The notes beneath the pieces were generated by a model. The model searched no databases. It was not told the origin of the DNA and saw only the letters and a program-made list of their open reading frames with translations. From JBDNFP01 sp041689775 (lineage in GTDB: Bacteria > Bacteroidota > Bacteroidia > Cytophagales > Spirosomataceae): a stretch of DNA of 6,094 nucleotides. The position numbers were made by a program, and so were the translations under genes. The DNA lies in the NCBI GenBank assembly GCA_041689775.1, contig JBDNFP010000092.1:1-6094 (forward strand), written 5' to 3'. Shown here piece by piece: positions 1 through 4,852 of this stretch (its first letter is position 1; the number at the start of each line of letters is the position of its first letter).

Positions 1-56
1 ATTAGTATTAGATACCGCTCTTTTCGTAATTCGGTCTCTAAACCTTGTAGCTAATT

Positions 57-632
57 ATGGATCGTTTCGTCTATTTCTTACTCTCTAAACCAGCAACGCT
101 TCTATTTGGGTTCACTACCTTAATAAGTTGCTCTACGACCCCTTCTCAACCCGATAATTCAACAGTAAATAAAGTTGAATCAATAACTAGTGCTCCACCA
201 GAAAAGACAGTCGAGAATTTGCTCGTTTGGCTTGAAAAGCATTCTGAACAGGCCGATGAGCGAAACTGTTTTGAACTAGATGGGGTAGATGCCACCGCCA
301 TTGATACGGAATGTCTTGAAAAACACCTTGCGGGTTTAAGGCAAACTAGCCTATTTAGTCAGTTTTATCTGAACCAGATACAAAAGGAGTATAGTGTCAT
401 GTCGTCTGATATTAAAGCGGAAGGATATGCTGCTACTAAGGATTACGACCGTTACTTTAACTCCCAGGACCCACCTACATTTGCGGCTACGTTGGATATC
501 TTGAAGAAAACAAAAGGTACTATAACTGCTAGGAATGAAGCCTCGGTTAGCCTTTCATTTGGCCCAACTTACACCTTAGTTTATCAGTTAGTAAAAGAGA
601 ACGACACTTGGAAAATTAAGTCAATTGAATAA
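57..632 (+). CDS. Small lipoprotein of unknown function, possibly NTF2-like
   Basis: A 191-residue protein that I do not recognise as a named gene. The N-terminus is a lipoprotein signal: a hydrophobic stretch at about residues 12-24 ends in the lipobox L22-I23-S24-C25, so C25 should be lipidated and the mature protein anchored in the envelope. The residues after C25 (STTPSQPDN) do not match the K/Q-rich acidic surface-export signal described for some Bacteroidota, so the periplasmic side is more likely (inference). A polar linker (26-50) precedes a soluble domain. C71 and C86 could form a disulfide. The C-terminal 40 residues alternate like beta strands and end in WKIKSIE, an ending typical of NTF2-like or DUF3828-type small lipoproteins; this is resemblance from memory only. 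The start is bounded by an in-frame TAG at 48-50, nine bases before the ATG. It appears to be transcribed alone, and its promoter is not visible in the 56 bases upstream. Confidence 0.78.
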   Translation: MDRFVYFLLSKPATLLFGFTTLISCSTTPSQPDNSTVNKVESITSAPPEKTVENLLVWLEKHSEQADERNCFELDGVDATAIDTECLEKHLAGLRQTSLFSQFYLNQIQKEYSVMSSDIKAEGYAATKDYDRYFNSQDPPTFAATLDILKKTKGTITARNEASVSLSFGPTYTLVYQLVKENDTWKIKSIE

Positions 633-719
633 TAATTCAATGAAACTGATAGGATAAAACTAACTAAATGTTTCAAGTTGTGAAGTAAGTTCACAAAACC
701 ATTACCTTCGGAATCAATA

Positions 720-778
720 TAAAGTACTATTTATTATAGCATTCGAAATGGAACAACTAAGTAGGAAATAGTACTTTA
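720..778. repeat. Perfect 13-bp inverted repeat with 33-bp spacer
   Basis: Arm TAAAGTACTATTT at 720-732 is the exact reverse complement of AAATAGTACTTTA at 766-778. Each arm contains the small palindrome AGTACT. The four bases just outside both arms are AATA (716-719 and 779-782), so the unit has the shape of a tiny element with terminal inverted repeats and a 4-bp target duplication. It could equally be a transcribed hairpin or a binding site. The inverted repeat is directly visible. Its mobile origin is inference. Confidence 0.7.
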
Positions 779-804
779 AATATGACACTTGGGGTAGTCG
801 TCTT

Positions 805-823
805 GATCCACTAGATCCACTAG
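805..823. repeat. 9-bp tandem duplication (GATCCACTA x2)
   Basis: GATCCACTA at 805-813 is repeated immediately at 814-822, and a further G follows. The overlap also creates a small inverted repeat, ACTAG (810-814) with CTAGT (820-824). This is probably a local slippage duplication in non-coding DNA, and no function is apparent. Confidence 0.6.
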
Positions 824-863
824 TATCAACAGTATCCCATTTTCAACTAAAAGAATAAACGAA

Positions 864-891
864 GAGAGCCCATCTAAATAGATGGGCTCTC
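864..891 (-). terminator. Intrinsic terminator of tRNA-Glu
   Basis: A perfect 12-bp stem pairs 864-875 with 880-891 around a 4-base loop. It lies 22 bases past the tRNA 3' end in the - direction. Read leftward, the hairpin is followed by a T-rich stretch (complement of 849-863), while the + side after it is not T-rich. It therefore fits termination of the leftward tRNA transcript and not of the lipoprotein gene. Confidence 0.8.
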
Positions 892-912
892 TGAGTCGTG
901 ATGTCACTTTCG

Positions 913-984
913 TGACCCATAGGGGAATCGAACCCCTGTTTCAACCGTGAAAGGGTCGTGTCCTAACCGCTAGACGAATGGGCC
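913..984 (-). tRNA. tRNA-Glu (anticodon UUC)
   Basis: The reverse strand folds into a full cloverleaf of 72 nt including the discriminator base. The acceptor stem GGCCCAT pairs with ATGGGTC (one G-U). The D arm is GTCT/GGAC with loop AGCGGTTA. The anticodon stem CGACC/GGTTG encloses the loop CTTTCAC with TTC at the anticodon position. The variable loop has four bases (AAAC). The T arm is AGGGG/CCCCT with loop TTCGATT. The discriminator is A. The CCA end is not encoded (the next bases are CGA) and must be added by the CCA-adding enzyme, as is common in this phylum. It decodes GAA, and GAG by wobble, and supplies Glu-tRNA. It is a single gene on its own transcript, with a promoter-like element upstream and a hairpin terminator downstream. 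Confidence 0.98.
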
Positions 985-1067
985 GACTGGTCCCTTAATT
1001 TTCGTGTAATTGAGAACACTTTTTTTTCTTTTTTCTGTTTACGTTTCCCGTTTCCGTTAACGTGATG

Positions 1068-1098
1068 CAAAGATGGGCGGTTGGATTTTAATTTCCAA
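1068..1098 (-). promoter_or_regulatory. Candidate housekeeping promoter of tRNA-Glu
   Basis: On the - strand, TTG (complement of 1096-1098) is followed after exactly 20 bases by CATCTTTG (complement of 1068-1075). This matches the Bacteroidota sigma-A consensus (TTG, 19-21 bases, TAnnTTTG) except for the first base of the -7 element. Transcription would start near 1062, giving a leader of about 75 nt that includes an A-rich tract and would be removed by RNase P. The position and spacing make this the best promoter in the window. Confidence 0.5.
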
Positions 1099-1152
1099 AG
1101 CCTCTCCACAAAAAAAATGCAATTATTTTCAAAATACCTGATTTACAACAAC

Positions 1153-1181
1153 TTGGTTTTCTGCAATTTTTGATATTTTTA
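1153..1181 (+). promoter_or_regulatory. Candidate distal promoter of the M14 peptidase
   Basis: TTG at 1153-1155 is followed after 18 bases by TATTTTTA at 1174-1181, seven of eight positions of TAnnTTTG. The spacing is slightly shorter than the usual 19-21 bases. The leader would be about 75 nt. The region is so T-rich that chance matches are likely. Confidence 0.3.
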
Positions 1182-1221
1182 GTGAGAGTAGACTATCAAC
1201 CGATAAAACCACAATTTTTGG

Positions 1222-1229
1222 TATTTTTG
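1222..1229 (+). promoter_or_regulatory. Candidate proximal -7 element of the M14 peptidase
   Basis: TATTTTTG is a full match to the Bacteroidota -7 consensus TAnnTTTG, 32 bases before the ATG, which predicts a leader of about 25 nt. No TTG lies at the expected -33 distance (around 1199-1201), so the element would be weak or activator-dependent. It overlaps the repeated ATTTTTGRTAT motif. Confidence 0.35.
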
Positions 1230-1261
1230 ATATCTTAACGAAAACCCAGAAACATTAAGAA

Positions 1262-3760
1262 ATGAAAAAAATCTTATTCTACTTTCTTTTTCTTGGGATG
1301 GTACTTCCTGTATCCGCCCAAAATCCGACTCCCGAAAACTTCCTAAAATATCCCTTAGGAAGTAAGTTTACTTTCCACTCCAAAATTGTGGATTATGTGA
1401 AAGCATTGGCAGAAAAGAACCCTTCACAAGTTAAGTTGATACCTTATGGGTCAACTTACGAGGGTAGACCACTGATGGTAGCGGTGATCGCTACACCCGA
1501 AAATATCGCCAAGATTGAGGGCATTCGTACTGATAATTTAAAGAGTATCGGTATGATGGAGGGAACTCCCTCAGGAAAAATACCTGCCATTGCCTGGCTT
1601 AGCTATAACGTACACGGAAACGAAGCCGTTTCCTCCGAATCGGTCATGCAGGTAATGTATGAGTTATTGAATAAAAACAACGCAACGACCCAAGGTATTC
1701 TCAAAAATACGGTGGTTATTTTGGATCCTTGCATCAACCCAGATGGTCGTGACCGGTACGCTCAATGGTACAACCGCGTCATGGCGGTTAACACGGACCC
1801 TACTCCCTGGTCCTGGGAACATAACGAGCCCTGGCCTGGCGGACGCTATAACCACTACCTATTTGACCTCAACCGGGATTGGGCCTGGCAATTGCAAAAA
1901 GAATCACAGCAGAGGATAAAGCTCTACAATCAGTGGATGCCACATTTGCACGCGGATTTTCACGAAATGGGCTCCGGTAGTTCCTACTACTTCCCTCCTG
2001 CTTCCAAGCCTTTCCATAAAGATATCACGGCCTGGCAAAGAGAGTTCAATAATACCTTAGGCGAGTATAGTCGCAAATATTTTGATAAAAATAGCTGGCT
2101 ATATTTCACCCGAAATAACTACGATTTATTTTATCCTAGCTACGGAGATACCTGGCCTACCTACAATGGTGCTATCGGTATGACCTATGAGCAAGGTGGC
2201 GGCGGAAGAGCAGGTGTTGCCATCGCCCGGGAAAACGAAGGGGATACCCTAACGTTAAGATCGCGTATTGATCACCACTTTGCAACCAGCATGTCAACGC
2301 TCGAAACCATTTCTTCGAGGGCTGAAAAGACGGTAAACGAGTTCGTTAATTTCCACCAAAAAGCAATGACCAACCCAAATGGAATCTTCAAATCATACCT
2401 CGTGAAAGCAAAGGGTGACGAAGGTCGTGTACGTGCTTTGGTTGAACTACTAAAAAAACAGGGGATTCAATACGGTCAATTGGGTAAGGAATTATCCACC
2501 AAAGGCACAAACCTGAGTACACTAGTCGATGAATCAGTAAAGTTTGAAAGTAACGACTTGTTAATCTCCGCTTATCAGCCGAAATCTTCCCTCTTGAAGA
2601 TTCTGTTTGAAGCTCGCCCTGAATTAGAGGATTCAATTACCTATGATATTACTAGTTGGGGACTCTCTTACGCCTATGGTCTGCAGGCCTATGGTTTAAA
2701 AGACAAGCTAAACCCAGTAGCTTATGCTGAAAAGGGCGTTTCTAACGCAATTCCTACCCAGGCTCCTTATGCGTATATAGCTCGATGGAACTCCTTTGAT
2801 GACCTTCGCTTTTTGGCAGAACTCCATAAAAAGAAAATAAGGCTACGTAGCTCTCGGGTACCATTCGAAATTGACGGAGTTAAGTACGAGGAGGGAACGT
2901 TAGTTATTACCAGAAAAGGAAATGAAGTGCTCGGAAACAATTTTGACAAAATTGTAACGGACGCAGCCACCACCCATAAGGTAACTCTTACACCTGCCCA
3001 AACCGGATTTGTTACCACTGGTTCCGACTTTGGTTCTTATGACGTAAGCCCGATGTTGGCACCCAAAGTAGTAGTAATGGGTGGCGAAGGAGTGTCTCCC
3101 CTGGCGTTTGGCGAAGTATGGCATTTTTTTGAGCAACAGCTCAATTACCCGATATCAGTAGTAGAAGGAGATGATATTGGTCGCTTACCCTGGGAGGAGA
3201 TCGACGTGCTGATTCTTCCAACCGGTAGCTACGGAAAAATCTTAACTGAAAATGCGTTGACCCAATTGAAAGCCTGGGTTCGGGGTGGCGGTAAGATTAT
3301 TGCCATGGAGCAAGCGGTTAATGTATTTGCCGACAAGACCGATTTCGCGTTGAAACACAAAAAAAGCGACGATAAAAAGGAGAAAGAATCACCTTTGAAA
3401 GTATACGGTAATCGCGAGCGTGAATCAGCCAGCGACGATACGCCCGGAAGCATCTATAAGGTAAAGCTGGATAAGACACATCCACTGGCCTTCGGATACA
3501 AGGATGATTATTATGGTTTAATTCGCGGCTCTTATAATCTTGATTACCTAACGGACGGATGGAACGTAGGCTATCTGGAAGCCGATGGTTATAAAGCTGG
3601 GTTTGTAGGCCAAAAAGTAAAGGAACGACTCAAAAACACGCTTATATTTGGAGTTCAGGGACTAGGTCAGGGAGAAATAATCTACATGGCTGACAACCCT
3701 TTGTTCCGCGGATTTTGGTACAGTGGAAAGTTACTATTCGGAAACGCTGTTTTTCGGTAG
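1262..3760 (+). CDS. Secreted M14-family zinc carboxypeptidase-like protein with C-terminal GATase1-like region
   Basis: An 832-residue exported metallopeptidase that probably trims peptides in the periplasm. Residues 1-19 are a Sec signal peptide (KK, hydrophobic core, VSA before Q20). The M14 catalytic domain covers about 25-350. Zinc ligands are H118 and E121 (HGNE) with H234 in DFHEMG as the likely third; H230 is the alternative. NPDGR is at 159-163, the substrate-binding pair N204-R205 lies in DLNRDW, and the general base is probably E310 in MTYEQGG. The essential residues are present, so it should be active. Residues about 600-690 (PKVVVMGGEG, DVLILPTG, GGGKIIAME) resemble a class I glutamine-amidotransferase fold, an architecture I recall for this M14 subgroup; I see no convincing catalytic triad. 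A charged segment (698-711) follows. There is no T9SS sorting domain at the end. The start is fixed by an in-frame TAA at 1256-1258. The gene stands alone between divergent and convergent neighbours, and its substrate is unknown. Confidence 0.93.
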   Translation: MKKILFYFLFLGMVLPVSAQNPTPENFLKYPLGSKFTFHSKIVDYVKALAEKNPSQVKLIPYGSTYEGRPLMVAVIATPENIAKIEGIRTDNLKSIGMMEGTPSGKIPAIAWLSYNVHGNEAVSSESVMQVMYELLNKNNATTQGILKNTVVILDPCINPDGRDRYAQWYNRVMAVNTDPTPWSWEHNEPWPGGRYNHYLFDLNRDWAWQLQKESQQRIKLYNQWMPHLHADFHEMGSGSSYYFPPASKPFHKDITAWQREFNNTLGEYSRKYFDKNSWLYFTRNNYDLFYPSYGDTWPTYNGAIGMTYEQGGGGRAGVAIARENEGDTLTLRSRIDHHFATSMSTLETISSRAEKTVNEFVNFHQKAMTNPNGIFKSYLVKAKGDEGRVRALVELLKKQGIQYGQLGKELSTKGTNLSTLVDESVKFESNDLLISAYQPKSSLLKILFEARPELEDSITYDITSWGLSYAYGLQAYGLKDKLNPVAYAEKGVSNAIPTQAPYAYIARWNSFDDLRFLAELHKKKIRLRSSRVPFEIDGVKYEEGTLVITRKGNEVLGNNFDKIVTDAATTHKVTLTPAQTGFVTTGSDFGSYDVSPMLAPKVVVMGGEGVSPLAFGEVWHFFEQQLNYPISVVEGDDIGRLPWEEIDVLILPTGSYGKILTENALTQLKAWVRGGGKIIAMEQAVNVFADKTDFALKHKKSDDKKEKESPLKVYGNRERESASDDTPGSIYKVKLDKTHPLAFGYKDDYYGLIRGSYNLDYLTDGWNVGYLEADGYKAGFVGQKVKERLKNTLIFGVQGLGQGEIIYMADNPLFRGFWYSGKLLFGNAVFR

Positions 3761-3774
3761 TAATAGTAGTGACG

Positions 3775-3819
3775 TTTCAAAGCAGAAGGCCGACTCATCG
3801 TCAGCCTTCTGCTTTGAAA
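3775..3819. terminator. Bidirectional hairpin between M14 peptidase gene and dapA
   Basis: A perfect 16-bp stem (3775-3790 with 3804-3819) extends inward through one C-A mismatch and three more pairs to a 5-base loop. It lies 14 bases after the peptidase stop and 33 bases beyond the dapA stop, between convergent genes. It probably terminates both transcripts. Neither side has a proper U tract, so it may act mainly as a stabilising 3' end or transcript barrier. Confidence 0.75.
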
Positions 3820-3852
3820 ATACTGTAAAGCTTTTAAGTATACAGTGACTTA

Positions 3853-4743
3853 CTAAATAAAACCTTCCCTCTTCATTGCAACCCGAAGTTGTTCCATGAG
3901 CTCAGGGGAGCCCTTTACCAGAGGAAGACGAACCCCGGATTTGCAAATACCTTTGATAGCGAGGCACTCTTTGATACCTACTGGATTGGATTGGGCGTAC
4001 AGGAGTGTATCAAAATCAATGAAGGAAAACTGACCAGCTGCGGCTTCCTTAAAACGTCCTTGGAGGGCATGCCATGTCATATCCCTGAACTCGGAAGGAA
4101 ATGCATTCGCAATAACGGAGATAACGCCATGCCAGCCAATACTAATCATAGGTACTACGAGGTTATCATCACCAGAAAGCAATAGAAAATCCTTTGGGGC
4201 CTTCCACGCAATTTCCATATACTGCTCCAAGGAAGAGCAGGCATCTTTAAGTCCAATAATATTGGGGTGCTTTGCCAATTCAAACACGGTAGAAGGTTTC
4301 ATATTAACAACCGTTCTACCTGGTACATTATACAACAAGACTGGTACCGGAGAGGCATCCGCAATGGCAGTAAAATGCGCAATAATACCTGCCTGAGATG
4401 GCTTATTATAAAAAGGACAGACCGATAATATGGCATCAACTCCATTGAAGTCTGTGGCACTGATGGTTTCCAGAACGGCCCTTGTGTTGTTACCCCCTAA
4501 TCCGTACACAATCGGTAGTTGTTTAGGGTTGTTTTTCTTCACAAAATCGAGTAGCAGCTTTTTCTCTTCGGGGGTAGTCGTCGGAGTTTCACCGGTAGTA
4601 CCCTGTACTACCAGGTAATCAACACCCCCTTCCGAAACAAAATCAATCAGATTTTTTAATCCGGTAAAATCAATATTCTGCTCTTCGTCAAAAGGAGTTA
4701 CGAGGGCCACTCCCACTCCTACGAAACGTTCGTCTAACGCCAT
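3853..4743 (-). CDS. dapA: 4-hydroxy-tetrahydrodipicolinate synthase
   Basis: A 296-residue cytoplasmic TIM-barrel aldolase (E. coli DapA has 292). It condenses pyruvate with L-aspartate-4-semialdehyde to 4-hydroxy-tetrahydrodipicolinate, the first step dedicated to diaminopimelate and lysine, feeding cell-wall synthesis. All catalytic residues align with E. coli at an offset of +5: T49 and T50 in GTTGE, Y112 in PFYNKPSQ, Y138 and R143 in YNVPGRT, and the Schiff-base lysine K166 in GLKDA. The GVISVIAN segment (206-213) is also typical. At the E. coli lysine-binding sites, H53, H56, E84 and Y106 are replaced by P58, K61, A89 and F111, which suggests the enzyme is not inhibited by lysine (inference). 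The ATG is preceded by an in-frame TAA (complement of 4747-4749), which supports this start. The gene ends in tandem stops TAG-TAA. It lies 109 bp downstream of ligA on the same strand. Confidence 0.98.
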   Translation of the reverse strand: MALDERFVGVGVALVTPFDEEQNIDFTGLKNLIDFVSEGGVDYLVVQGTTGETPTTTPEEKKLLLDFVKKNNPKQLPIVYGLGGNNTRAVLETISATDFNGVDAILSVCPFYNKPSQAGIIAHFTAIADASPVPVLLYNVPGRTVVNMKPSTVFELAKHPNIIGLKDACSSLEQYMEIAWKAPKDFLLLSGDDNLVVPMISIGWHGVISVIANAFPSEFRDMTWHALQGRFKEAAAGQFSFIDFDTLLYAQSNPVGIKECLAIKGICKSGVRLPLVKGSPELMEQLRVAMKREGFI

Positions 4744-4821
4744 GCTTTATAATGAATCAGTTAATAACATACTAAAAAGGAATAAGGGCAGTATTTACTG
4801 TATGATGCGGAAATGAGTACA

Positions 4822-4829
4822 CAAAGTTA
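4822..4829 (-). promoter_or_regulatory. Candidate -7 element of dapA
   Basis: TAACTTTG (complement of 4822-4829) is a full match to TAnnTTTG. It lies 78 bases before the dapA ATG and just past the ligA stop. No TTG sits at the preferred 19-21 base distance; the nearest is 11 bases upstream, which is too close. If used, it gives dapA its own leader of about 70 nt. That leader contains the small inverted repeat CAGTA-TT-TACTG (+ strand 4789-4800), a possible operator or hairpin. Confidence 0.35.
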
Positions 4830-4852
4830 AAATCCTCCGCCAATAATAGCCG

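Larger units (their letters stand above)
633..863. other. Non-coding spacer between the lipoprotein gene and the tRNA terminator
   Basis: No plausible protein or RNA gene is seen here. The stretch separates a rightward protein gene from a leftward tRNA gene. It contains a 7-bp inverted repeat (678-684 with 690-696), a long perfect inverted repeat (720-732 with 766-778) and a 9-bp tandem duplication (805-822). There is no clear intrinsic terminator for the lipoprotein gene: the 678-696 hairpin is short and is followed by AAACC instead of a T run. Confidence 0.6.
985..1261. other. Spacer between divergent tRNA-Glu and M14 peptidase genes
   Basis: No coding sequence is supported here. The spacer is strongly AT-rich, with a T-rich tract at 1019-1036 that reads as an A tract in the tRNA leader. 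It carries the tRNA promoter on the - strand and repeated T-rich promoter-like motifs toward the peptidase on the + strand. Nothing like a riboswitch or a small RNA gene is evident by eye. Confidence 0.55.

Noticed and set aside
678..696. 7-bp inverted repeat as terminator of the lipoprotein gene
   Set aside because: The stem is short and AT-rich and is followed by AAACC, not a T run, so it cannot be called a terminator.
805..826. Similarity of GATCCACTAGT to a common cloning-vector polylinker
   Set aside because: The match is only about 11 bases, the flanks do not continue as any vector I know, and the surrounding sequence looks native. Chance and slippage explain it better.
913..984. tRNA-Glu as an integration site for a mobile element
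   Set aside because: No integrase gene and no duplicated tRNA 3' end were found in the window. The terminator shares only six bases with the acceptor stem.
2388..3136. Three - strand open frames inside the M14 gene (about 74-83 codons)
   Set aside because: They overlap a well-supported coding frame, overlap one another and show no domain or signal. They are shadows of the coding strand.
3758..3772. Frameshift or truncated C-terminus of the M14 protein
   Set aside because: The protein ends in the segment NPLFRGFW...GNAVFR, which looks like the normal end of this family, so the stops mark a natural terminus.
3889..4185. 98-residue open frame on the + strand
   Set aside because: It lies wholly antisense to dapA, whose residues match the family throughout. 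The translation shows no recognisable domain.
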